From Nectonema munidae (taxonomy: Eukaryota; Nematomorpha; Nectonematoida; Nectonematidae): a DNA stretch of 64,000 bases. Position 1 is the stretch's first letter; each line of letters starts with the position of its first letter. A model generated the notes under the pieces. That model worked only from the letters and a program-made list of their open reading frames with translations, was not told the DNA's origin and did no database searches. The translations under genes and the position numbers were made by a program. Positions 23,148 to 34,900 of this stretch are shown here, piece after piece. Location of the stretch: assembly GCA_030549495.1 (NCBI GenBank), contig JAUIRK010000106.1, forward strand, positions 62,001 through 126,000, given 5' to 3'.

Positions 23148-24425
23148 TGTTCCACCCTAAAAAGTATCAGCAAAAAAAATTGCACCTACCAAAATTTTAC
23201 CCAATTAAAATTTTCTCCAGAAAACTTCACCAATGGAATTTTTATCCAAGAAAATATTATTATGATTTAAAATTTATAGAGAAGGGAAATATGTTTTTAC
23301 TTATATGTTTATTATACATCACTTTTGTAAATTGTGCTTTTCGTTTGGAATGCTTTGGATTCGGCCTTTCCGAATTAGTGATTTTTATTTTTTTTTTAAT
23401 AAAAAATATCACACATTGCTTACTCAATTTGTCTCAGTATAAACCTGACTCAAACTAAAATTCAATGTCAAATGTCAGTTTAATACTATAAAAGTACAAC
23501 AAGAGAATTTTTGCACATTAGAATTTGTAAGTTAATATTCAGATTTACTGATTCTACTGGGTGTAGACAATTTTTTGAATATTCTTTTTAAACGTATTGT
23601 TTTAGGTACTTTGGTCTTTCTCTAATTAGTTTTTCTTGCAAGATATAAAGAATCATTAGTTCTTCTTCATTTATGAAACTTTTATTTTCTAAACCTGCGA
23701 GAAGCTCAGTTGTTAATCCAATCAATCATTCATGAATTTTATTAAACTAAGGATTTCTGGGACAATCAAAGTGCCGGATCCAAATGAGTGATTTCCGGTT
23801 TAGTGGTAGTCAATAATATATTTAAAACATTTTCAAGTCAATAAAATGAATTCTTTTCATTACAATAGGTCAATGAAGTCAATGTTTTTTTCGTTTAGTC
23901 GAGTATGATTATTTTTATCTTTGGTTTAGTGGCGCTTTTTATCAAGAAAAATGGTGTAAAAAATACAAAATTTTTTAATCATTTTTAAAATTATCAACTA
24001 TTTGTTGAAGCAAAGATCAAAAATGATATAAAAGTTTCAAATGATTTTGATTTGTAAGTTGAACGCTATGCCCTTTATACTTTTCATAATATAGGCAGTT
24101 GATTATGGGGCCGTGAGTAAGTTGGTTAGTTACTAGGTTTCGATAACTCAAGTTGTTTAAATGTCTTGGGTTCGATCCGGTATCAAGCCTCCTTTCCTCA
24201 TAGTTCGATAGCTCAATTGTGCCTTCTCGATGAAAACAGCCGACGGTACTATATTTATGATCCACGAATAATATCGGGATGAAGGCTTTTAAATCTAAAA
24301 AAATAGAAATTATTTTTGATAAAAAAAGTATGGATGGGTTTTTAATATTCGATGGGTCCAATTTTTGTGGATGCATTTTTTTCCTGGGTGAAATTTTCAC
24401 CGGTGCAGTTTTCCTGTTGGAACTT
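23148..24425. repeat. Region bounded by inverted degenerate minisatellite arms
   Basis: At 23148-23265 degenerate units near 18 bp (AAAATTTTACCC, TTCACCAATGGAATTTT) run on the + strand. At 24345-24425 similar units run inverted (CTGCACCGGTGAAAATTTC when reversed). They could be terminal arms of a roughly 1.3-kb element. A SINE lies within. Confidence 0.35.
24107..24200 (+). repeat. tRNA-derived SINE copy 1
   Basis: GGGCCGTGAGTAAGTTGG resembles a tRNA 5' arm and A box, and GGGTTCGATCC a B box, followed by CAAGCCTCCTTTCCTCA. Copies also occur at 27455-27532 (-) and 37530-37614 (+). It does not fold as a standard tRNA, so I call it a SINE. Confidence 0.65.
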
Positions 24426-24429
24426 GCGT

Positions 24430-26920
24430 GAGTGGAAATAAGACAGCATGATTTAAAAGCACAACTACCCTATGTGAAAGTTAAAGCACGAGCAATAGTT
24501 AAGAGTGTCAAGAATGTTGTTGCATCATCATACACAGCGCGATCAAAAACAAATAAGTCAATATATAGAGATGGGTCTAAAAGCTTCTCAATCTAAAAGA
24601 GTATTATATGGAATGTTTTTGATTAACATTGAACACATTTTGAGGTGAATAAAATTAATTCTTTTCAATAGGTCAAAAAAGTCATTATTTTTTCATTCGT
24701 TCAAGTAAGATTAATTTTATCTTTGGTTTAGGGAGTTTTTAAAATCACTCGTAAAAGACAGAAAAAAAAGTAAAGAGTTAAATTAAGAGAAAAATTATTA
24801 AATTTATAAAAAAAAAATAAAATTTAATTAATATCATTAATTATTAAATTTACTAATAAATTGCTTTCGTGATTGTTAAAATTATTTTTAAAGTAACTTT
24901 TTTTGTTTAAATGCCCAATTTTGTAAAAATAACAAGTAAATTTTTTATAAATTTTAAATAATTGAATTATTGAGTGCTGCACCAAAAAGGCTTTACCCCT
25001 TCAGGATCAGAATTTTAAAGTGCAATCGTTTGCTTTTTTTAAAATGATTTTTATGTATTTAAAGCAGATGACTCTTATTTTGGATAACTGGTGTCCAATG
25101 TCCATATAAGTCCTCAAAGGGGCCAGACTAGACGAGTTCACGACATTTTCTACCCAAAACATTTGGTACAGAAAAGTAAAAACAAACTAGGTGCAAAATA
25201 TCGCTTGTATGAAACATCTTGGGTACGAAATGTCTTTCCCCGGACTAGACTGCCGTGGTCATAATAATTCTTGGTATGTCGACCCTTTCACAATATAAAC
25301 TTCTTATTGAACCCCAAATATCATTTCAAAAGAATTATTTATGATTAAATATAAGAAATTCAAGACCGAAAATTTTTTTAATTTTATCATATGAGAAAGT
25401 AAATAAAGCTAATGAGAAATACGCGATTGGTGTGCGGGTTTTTATATTATCGACTTTCTTTTAGCATAATAGCCATACTGACCCCATTTCGTTATAGATC
25501 CATTTGGGGAAGCTTGGATTAGAGGGAAGTCAGTGTAGACAAATTTCATTTTGCAAAATGACGCCTTTTCCTACGTCACAGTTGCATGAAACGAGAAAAC
25601 TGATAGATGACTTGCATCACACTTCTTCGTTCCCTCCCTCCCTCTTATACGCAGAAAAGGACGAAATGAAGGCGTTTGTGGCAGCATTTCAGATAAGCGT
25701 TGGTGAAAGAAGACGCTAGCACGCCACATCAGAAGAAGCATTTTGTATTACTCAACAAAAATACCGTTACTAATTATATTATTATTATTGTGCTTATAAA
25801 TTGTTGTTTGCTTAATAGCTTTTTTTTTTAAAAAAAATAATTTTCATCACAAAGTGTTGGAAAACAAAAAATGTGCGTACACTTATTTATACTAATGTAT
25901 GTGTGTGTGTGTGTGTAAACCTTTTGCTTCGTCTTTTGTTGCGCATCCCACGATTCCTCCTTGACAATGGGAGAGGGGGAGAATAATAGGAAGTCATGTT
26001 TTTGGTATGGAGTGAAAGGCGGATTATGGCTGAAGTGTGACAGGAGAATTGTCAAAGTTAAGGAGATTTACCTAATTACATTAATTCATTACGTTTATTG
26101 CGCGGGAACGTGATTATCACGATGGATTGGAATAAACCATTTAAAATGAAGGTGCCAGCTTGCGCTCAGCGTAATGTGCGTGTAGCGAATTAAAAGAGAG
26201 GATATAGGTTAAAGACAAAACACAACTAAAAGCACTCACTCTAAACACATTCCCACACTCCTCTTTCTCGGGATTTGAGCATTGCCCACTTTGCCTGATA
26301 GCGTCATTAGCTCCATTTTCTCACAACTCAATCATCTTCTTTGATCGAATCGGTGTGGTTAAGTGACTTCACCCAAACTGCCAAAGCTTAACAACGTTTA
26401 AAGATCTCCACAAGTAAGATTTAATGCTGATTTGGATCAGATACTTGAGGTACCCGTGGCTCCTCTAGGAGTACGGGTTCCACTGTAGATGTCATCTGAC
26501 AATAATAAAATTTGAGTCTTATGAAAGAATAGTCAAATTGTGGGGTGTCCATAAGTTAAAACAGCGATTAGCTTTAATAATAATAAAAAAAATTGTTTTA
26601 TGTGTAAAAATATACACATATGTTTAACATATCTTTACTAATTAATTGACAGTTTTTTATAATAAAAAAAAAGGTTATAAATACGCTTTATTCAAACATT
26701 TTATATTTTAGAAAGGCAAATTATTCTTTTTCTATTCATTAGTGAACATATGTGCTTTTCAATAGTGAAGCATAAAAGAATGAAAACAATTGAATTAATG
26801 ATGATCTGTTCGACGAGCACTATGTGTATGGTGAATATGCTTAACATTTTTAAATAGATATAGGAAAATATAGCATTTTTACTTTAAATTTGTCTTTTTT
26901 CAGCTTCAGTTCCCCTTTTT
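24430..26920. other. Non-coding region with TG microsatellite and a foldback repeat
   Basis: At 24640-24745 there is a diverged direct repeat of 23820-23950 (shared AATTCTTTTCA and TATCTTTGGTTTAG). At 25096-25255 the GTACCCAA family forms a longer inverted repeat. A (TG)n run lies near 25902-25917. About 25430-26460 is less repetitive and might hold promoter or 5' UTR sequence, with a possible donor AA|GTAAGA near 26413; this is not proven. Confidence 0.4.
25096..25255. repeat. Inverted-repeat element of the GTACCCAA family
   Basis: The left side has GGGGCCAGACTAGAC, then GACATTTTCTACCCAA. The inverted right side has GTCTAGTCCGGGGAAAGACA, then TTTCGTACCCAAGATG. It is related to the foldback at 3838-3918. 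Confidence 0.5.
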
Positions 26921-26935
26921 GTTCTTTTATAATAC

Positions 26936-27087
26936 ACTCCCACCCCCCCCCCCCCCTAACTACTTTCAGTGCCCCACTCAAACTTCCTTTTTTGGATTTA
27001 GGGTTTTGCATGAGCATGTATATAATAATTTAGCCGACCAAACTCCTCTTCTGCCCCTCCAACTTCCAATTTTTGGCTACGCCACTG
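26936..27087. mobile_element. 3' part of a CAGTGGCGTAGCCA MITE
   Basis: It ends TTGGCTACGCCACTG at 27087, like the MITE at 18828-19035, and carries the same C runs (about 26943-26957). No left terminus is found, so it is truncated or eroded. Confidence 0.6.
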
Positions 27088-27454
27088 CTCATGCAGCAAC
27101 GAACATACAAAAAGGATAAATTGGCCATGCATTTGTTTCGATAATTTTTTTGTCAATAAATTGGTTTTAAATTTTGTTCTTCAAAATTTGTCTTTGAAGG
27201 ATTGAAATTCTTCATATTCAAAAATAAGGGCTAAATTTTAAAATGTACAAGAAAAATGGCAAAAGGATGTAACAGAATTGCAAAAAGGTGTGATGAAAGT
27301 GAAAATGGCATATATACCTGGTGCAATTAGTTATATAATGGTGCGCTAGGACAAATTCATTAAATGACTTTTACATGGCGAAATGAACAATATGATACAT
27401 AGACGTGGTTTCATCAAAAAGCTCAATTTTACCGCTTTTGTCGAGCTATGATCA

Positions 27455-27532
27455 AGAAAGGTTCGATCCCGGTTCGAACCCAAGACCTTGTGGTATTCAA
27501 GCCAAGTATCTGACAAACCTTACTCACGCCCG
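27455..27532 (-). repeat. tRNA-derived SINE copy 2
   Basis: Reversed, it reads GGGCGTGAGTAAGG, then TTGGGTTCGAACCGGG, with A- and B-box-like parts. It aligns with the copies at 24107 and 37530. Confidence 0.6.
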
Positions 27533-27539
27533 AACTAAA

Positions 27540-28969
27540 CTCACTAACTATATATACCAACAGTATTAAACAAATTTATTTTAAAACAAGTGGTTCATTT
27601 TGAATTGCATTACACCAATTAAAATGATCGAATCCTTTGTTCATAAAGAAGCGTTAAATTGTTTGAAAACAGGTGCATACAATTTTACTTTTTGACAACA
27701 TAGAAGCTGTTTCGTTTTTTAAGGCTGGTAATTCTCCGTTCAAAATAATATCCTGATGAGGGCATTAAAATGGGACTTTCCTTCGTAGTAAATCTCCAAT
27801 GGGAGAGGAGAGTAGGTAGGGGGTTTTGAAAGTCCATTCACTTACTAAAGCATGTACGACATTGTACGTACATTAGTTATATTACTTATCGTTTGTTTAG
27901 TAGCTTTCTGTTTTTTTTATTCTATTTGCAACAGATTTCTGTATAGATAAAGTGAACTAAGTTTGAGTGTATTCAAACTTAACTAAATTTTATTTATTTG
28001 AAATCAATCAAAAATTTGATAAAAAAATTGTAATCTATAAAATGTTTTGCCCCTGTGCCCACTTTTTCCTATATTATAGTATAGATGTTCGCTAGCTGCG
28101 TGAAATAGGTTATTTGAATCCCTTGGATATTTTAATGACATTCAGAGTAGTGCATATATAGTTAAAATTGTGCTATTGAATTAGTAAAAAAGGCCACTCT
28201 ATAATTTGACATCACTATATATTTACTCGCCAAATTTTTCAGATTTTGTACCAATCAGGCTATCCCACGTTCAATTTCTATCCCATTTATCTGCCCAGCT
28301 ATGGAAGAATACCGAGACCCAAAAAATGTAGAAAGAGTTTTTAAACCTCAAATATACGACTTGTTAATAAGGAAAATGTTTTGGTGTTTCAAGGACGCGT
28401 AAATGAGAGTATAACCGAGTTTCTTCCGTACTATATCATTTACTTCCCTTGATCGCTGGTTCGAATATAATCTAAGAACGGTTCGTAAAAACACGGATTT
28501 GAGGCGCTTTAACTGAATTTGCCATATTTGTCCAAGTTGTATTTGATATTGAAAGAAAATTACTCAATTTTAATTAGAAGCTTTTTGATTTTCTTGTTAG
28601 TTAACTAAATATTCCGGTCCAACGTATGACAGCTTGATGCGCATAAGTGATTGCATATATCGAAAAATATATGGCAAAAAATAACAGAAATCAAATAAAA
28701 GTAATATTGTTTTCCTATTTTATGCCAAAATTTCATTAGGAAAACTTTGCGTTAGGCAACAATTTCTGTCTCAACACGGTCTGGAACCGGCTCTTTTAAA
28801 AATGATAATATGCCACCGTGTATCCATGTACTCGTTTTATATGCTGAGAGAAAAATCGGATTTGTGTCTTGTACCTTGAGTTGCTAATTTTCGATAAAAA
28901 ATTATTTTAAAAAGAACTAAATTTAATTTTTTTTAAATACGTCACTACATATGTTCATTTATACTTAGA
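27540..28969. other. Non-coding stretch upstream of chitin deacetylase
   Basis: No gene is seen. A GCTGGTTCGAAT word near 28450 resembles a B box but lacks supporting structure. Promoter elements of the downstream gene are presumably here or further upstream; none is recognisable. Confidence 0.35.
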
Positions 28970-31900
28970 ATGAAAAAGAGACACGGTTCTTTGCCTTTTG
29001 GTTTAGTTTTAGTGGCACTCAGCGCACTATTATCCTTCTCTATACAAACGCAAGTTGATAACTTTGAAAGAATGCGCCCATATGAAACTTCTCGCCCTAA
29101 AGAAAGCGAAGGAAGCGGGAGAAAGGCGGAGTATGCCGAGTTAAACGAAACGCCCCAAATCATCTACATCACTTTCGATGACTCCGTCAACTACATGACC
29201 AAGAAGATCTACTTTGATCTCTTTCACAACTTACAGAATCCGAATGGCTGCCCCATCTCCCTCACTTTCTTTGTCAGTCACGCGTACACCAGCTATGACT
29301 TGGTTGAGCTGCTTTGGTCGCTTGGCCACGAAATTGCTTCCCACTCAATCACGTAAGCACACCCTGTCTTTTTACATTTTTTTAATAAATTTTTTAATTT
29401 CTTTGGAAAAATAGCGAAAAAACTTTATTGAACATACAAAATAAAAGCATTCAATGCATGTAAAACTGTGTTTCCCCAAGGGTCCATGAAAAATTCAGGG
29501 GGTCCATCTAGAGTTTAAAAGGAAACTTGTTAAAGACATACTAATATGTTGAGGCATATATTTAGTTGTCGGTGTGTTCTCGTATAAAAAACGTAAAATT
29601 AGGCTACGTCTCAGTCGTCTGCAGATGAGAATACTAGTTTTTGGTTCATAAATTACAGGATCAGAGTTTTCTTTGATACTCGCCAAATAAAATGTTTGAC
29701 TATTAGTAGAAGAAATCACGCGGGAACTTTTTAAATTCGCAAGAAAAATTCACCTACTAGGAACACATCTTGCTTTAAAGGTGATTAAACATCCAAAATT
29801 TTAAGGTTTTGTAGTTCGTGATCCATGCGGACTAAAAATTATTTTAGGCTTCCACAACAAAAAAAGTTGGGAAAACCTGCTCTAAAATCATCCAAATAGT
29901 TTGTTACTAAGTTTGATGTAGCTTTTTATCATAGATTATGATGAAAATAAAGTAATTATTAGTAAATGTTCTTCATACCAATCCAGTAAATAAGTCTACA
30001 TTCCGATTTTTACCAGTATTTACCGAAAATTTTCTCCTATACCCGGGATTAGTCTTGTGTGATTTTTTACCACGGCGATTCCCCGGTGATTTTGTCCTAA
30101 CCCTTTATTTTCGTTGAAAGAACATGGCATGAATCTAACTATCTAACTAACTAAAACCTAGTTTAGCACATTTTGTACAAATGTTCGCAAAGGGAAGTAG
30201 ACGTTCTCCTACTTTCAATCAAATTAAATGGGAATTACTAAAGTCGTCTACTTTGTTTGGTCGAAAATAGGTTATAATATACGGAAAGAAATTTCTCTAA
30301 TTGGGAAATACCTTCACCTATATTCTCATTCTGTTCTTTTATTTAATGTCATAGATTTTGCCGAGAAAATGTCAAAATTTGGAAATATTTTTGATTGATT
30401 TTGCGCGATCCAACTTGATATACTAACGCAGGGGTCACCAAACTTTTCTTGAAGCGGGGCAGATTACCGGAAATTTAAAAAATACCGGCTAGAAAAAACA
30501 CTGTCATTATGAAATTCCTATCAATACTTGTTTAAAACAAAAAAAGCAAACTTGTCGATGTTTTCCCTATGTGTGTGACAAAGTTGATACACTGAGGATA
30601 CATAAAAAGTGGAAATGAAGACCATATATTTCAAAAATACTTATTTTGTAACACCTATCAATTGCAAATTTACGCTTGGGGCCGGATAAACTTATTTCGC
30701 GGGTAGGATCTGGGTCCAGGCTTCTTGTAAGCATCCATTGTCTTTTGATAGGCACAGAGTTCCAACGACATGGTGGAAAGATGCTTCATACAAAGACTGG
30801 GTCGAAGAGATTGTTGGTCAGCGCGAACTCATCGTCAACCTAACGGCCATCCCCCGAAAAGATGTCGAGGGAATGCGAGCTCCCTTCTTGCAAGTAAGGA
30901 AAGCGAATCTTCCATTTTTACGCGCATATTTTGACGTGCCGCTTATTTCGTATTTTAAGATTGGAGGCGATCGAATGTTTAAGATGTTGTCGAATTACGG
31001 TTTTTCTTACGACTCCTCGATGCCATCCAAGAAAAAATCATGGCCGTACCGAATGTCGGTGAATAAGCGTGGACAGTGCTTTATTCCAAAATGTCCCGTA
31101 AAAGACTTCTCCAGTAACTTCATTCACTTTTTATTATTCGGTGTTTTTGAGATGGTGAGCATGAACCATTAGAAGAAGGTATACGGTTTGTGGGAATACA
31201 AAATCTCTCTTAGGAGGAATACTGCCGCCGCAGAAGGATATTAGTCGGTCGCTCATCAAAAATTGATTAGGTTTGCAAAATTAGAAGCTAAATTATAGCT
31301 AAAAAATCATGAGAAGATCTAATAATAATCGATAAAAAATAATTTCCACAAATTAATATAATTATTAGATCAAGTTTTGGCGCCCGTATAATTATTGACA
31401 AAGGGAAATTGACAAGTTTGCCTTTTAACCATATGAATCCCATAATTTTTATCATAAAATGCCAAACGGGAAAATTGACCTAAACACAAAATAAAAATTT
31501 TTTAAAGCCCTTTATTAAGCTTTATGTTGTTTTTTTAAAGGAGAAAACTATTTATTAGTAATTTAATTCTCTAATATCACAACTATTCCATTATATAAAC
31601 CATTTTAAGTATTAAATGATCGTTTTTAACTTAATTATTTTTTTTAATTTGAAAATTGTCTTTTAATTTTTTTTAATTGGATTAACATTTTACGTTTTTT
31701 TATTGTAGGAAAGTATTTTAATTTTTTTTATTTTTTTTTTAATTTAATAAGATTTTATAATTTCAGATGCTAACAATTTTTCATCCCTTACGGGGGAAAA
31801 AATATACCATAGATTTCCTCCCTTACAGGGGCGGATCTAGAAATTGGCATTGGGGGCGGATTTTACTAAACTAGAACTCAAATTTCAAGCATATAAATTT

Positions 31901-34900
31901 ACTCTTTATATGATTAATAGTTTAACCAAAGCATTATGTACAAAAAAATATTTACTTCCATCACGGTAATGCATTGAAGCTTTCATTTGGATAATGATAA
32001 TCTCAAAAGGAAACCTCAAACTCTTTTTTTTTTATATAATTCAAAAGAGGAGACATTGATAGGGACGGTTAATCTAGAACTGAAAGACTTTTCAACTAAA
32101 GCATTATATTTGACTCTTATTGATGCAGTTTGTCTCAATACCTTTATTATCATTTTCTTATGGAAGCTGAAATCTTTTTCTTATTTCTTTGACTAAAAAA
32201 TTGCGCGAATTTGAAAGATGAAAAATCACTTTACCATGTCTTCTGAAAATTGAGAAAATATGGAACTTCCCCCATATATATATATATAAGATTTGTTGAA
32301 TTTGTTAAAAAAAAACTCGCGGAAAGTGTTGTAATCGTGATTTTTTTGTAAGTGCATCGTGTTCTTATGAAATTGTACTGGCTGCTTTAAATAAAGTTGC
32401 CTTTTGTAAATTTTGTTCCAATTAATCAACTTAACCAATTAGTGAAGTTTTTTGTACTAAAAAAATTCAAAGAAATTTTTTTATTTTCTAGAATATGATT
32501 GAAGAAATCAATATTTTCATCACATTCCAAAAGTTTGAAATTAAAATAATCATATAGAATACACTTTTATTTGATATTGTTTTACCAATTAGGGTCAATT
32601 GACCCTCTTGGGTTTTCAAAGGTTTAATAAAACTAGTCAAGCTTGGAGTAATTTTGTTTTAGTGAATTTAAGTCCAACCTCTCCAAAGCTAAAACAAAGC
32701 AAGGTGATGATTTTATAATTCAAGGCCAAATATACTGGAACAGTTTTTTTAAATAGGTTATTCTTTTTTCCTTGCAAATGCTTATATTAGACAACTTTTG
32801 AAAGAGCATTTTATCATTGGTGCGCAAATCTTTTAAACTTCCTCAAAGTCCCATCTCATGCAATGGTGGAGATTGGAAGCAGTGATTTTTAACAAAGTTA
32901 AACTCATCTATACTTCCCTTGTGGAGTAGATTAGCTGCTTTAGAACGATTTTAAATGCTTCACGCCTGACTTGACTTTATACTTTCGTTACACGGCAAAT
33001 TAAGCAAAAAAAGCTAAACAATTATAAATGGATGTTCTGTTTGTTCACTCATCATCATTAGAGTATTTATACCCAAGTCATATAGGCACATTATTGTATT
33101 TACGCAATATATGTATATATGCATTTCGCCATACTACTTAAGCAAAATGCTGAACTAAGAGAGAAGAAATGCATATCCACGACTGGTGCAAAAATTAATT
33201 CTTCTTAATCCATAAAATAATGCCATATACTTAACGCTCTCTCTGCCTTCAAGGATGAAGTTACTCATGAAATTTTAGCAGCAAACTTTCTTCAAATATA
33301 CTTTTCATAGGCGCACTCGCTTTTTAGACTTCTATCATTTTACAGACATCATAAATGCGCAAATTGCGATAAAGTTATTTACAAAAAGTATGAATATTGC
33401 TAAGTATAAGTATACAAAGGATAAGAAATAAAACGATAAAAAGAACAAAATTATTTTTGAAAATATTTTGGGCTATACATTTAACGTCCCTCACCCTATT
33501 CCCCACAACATTGTAAAATGGATTTCAATAGATTGTGAGTTAATTAGTGAGTTAATTACTAAATAAACTCTTTGCATAACTAATTATAATAATTTATTTT
33601 CGCTTATATTTCAATTTGGTAAAACTAAAAGTAATTTTGTGTGTTAGAATTTTTGATCAAAAAGTTTATTAAATAATATAGTAACTTTTTGTTTTATTGA
33701 TTTATTAATTACAGAAAACCCATCTTTCTTCGAATATTTAGAAAAAAAGTGTTTAAGATTTGAAAATATTTGGAATAATTTTTCAAAAATCTAAAAAGAT
33801 GACATTTTTTCAAAACTTAGTCCTGGTAAGATTAAAAAATACTTATTTTATTATACTAAAAAATCAATCATTTTTTTTTATCAAACTTAGTTTTTTAAAA
33901 AAATTAAAAAAAAAAGAGATATCAAATTTCACCTTGATTATTTGAATAAAATATATAACTAATGAGTGAGTAATAAGGCAAATGATATAATTTATTCTCA
34001 CTGTATTTTTAAATTAATTGAGTTAAGTGTATTGTGCAAAGTTGAGAACATTTTTCAATTCATAAACTACAAAAACTAATTAAATTTTATTAAAGTTTTC
34101 TTCTTTCACAATTCGGAACTACAAATGGTATATGTATAGTTATGTTGTAACTTTTTTACATAAGTACTTTTTTCGGTATTTGGTAAATTTATACAAAAGT
34201 CATTTTAACGAGTGTAACACCAATATCGCAAGAAATTAAAATCGTCGGCCTTAAATATGTGAAATTTTATTTTTTTTAAAAAAGTAGACGATTTGTCTTA
34301 AAAAACAAAATTAAAAAAAATTAAAAAATTAAAAAAAAATTCAAATTATCAAAAGGAGTATTAAAAATCTTGTAAAATAATCGCAGATAATTAAAAAATT
34401 ATAATTTTGTCTAAGTCATGCTTGCACGAGGCAAGTGTGTCTCCAATTCTTTAAACTTACTTTTTGAAAAAAACAAAAAATTAAGGCCTTAAATACATAA
34501 ATTCAGTTTAAAGTTAAAAAATAAAATTTATTAGGAAAGAATCCAGAAAGTAGGTAAACCCCCAAAACATGGTTACCTAAGAAAACGAACCTACAAAGCC
34601 AATCAATGAAATTTGGTTTAGCGATTCACAGTGGCGGATCCAGAAATTGACTATGGGGGGCTAATTTGAAATATTAATTTTATTGGTTTTTTAAATTTCA
34701 GACGTTGTCATCATCGTCTCCGTCAAGATTTCTTAACAAAACCAATTCTGCAAAACTAAATAGACGAAATTTCAATACTGTAGAAATCCTGATGAATGAA
34801 GGGTCCGGGAAAATTGAAGCAAGAATTTTTGAGGCTTCACTCCTTAGGGGGACCGAGGATTTTTTTGCGGCCTTCTTTGGATCCGCCAGTGGTGATTCAT

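Noticed and set aside
23093-23458. 121-codon frame as a gene
   Set aside because: Half of it is degenerate minisatellite and the rest is AT-rich; no family motif.
24107-24200. Functional tRNA gene
   Set aside because: B-box-like sequence is present, but no clean cloverleaf or anticodon arm is seen and the unit recurs with variable middle parts.
23820-24745. Direct repeat pair (23820-23950 and 24640-24745) as ends of a long-terminal-repeat element
   Set aside because: The copies are diverged, lack clear TG...CA borders and enclose no recognisable coding domain.
25504-25719. 71-codon frame as a gene
   Set aside because: No homology, no splice context and no conserved neighbour; likely chance.
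31114-31154. Longer end of deacetylase exon 2 at donor ATG|GTGAGC (31154)
   Set aside because: It adds residues foreign to the family, whereas the donor at 31114 joins exon 3 in phase and gives the expected CP-x-x-x-F-S-N-IW reading.
31193-31260. Possible exon TCTTAG|GAGGAATACTGC with Arg-rich text
   Set aside because: It does not match the missing NodB segment and ends in a stop; the true exon was found at 37111.
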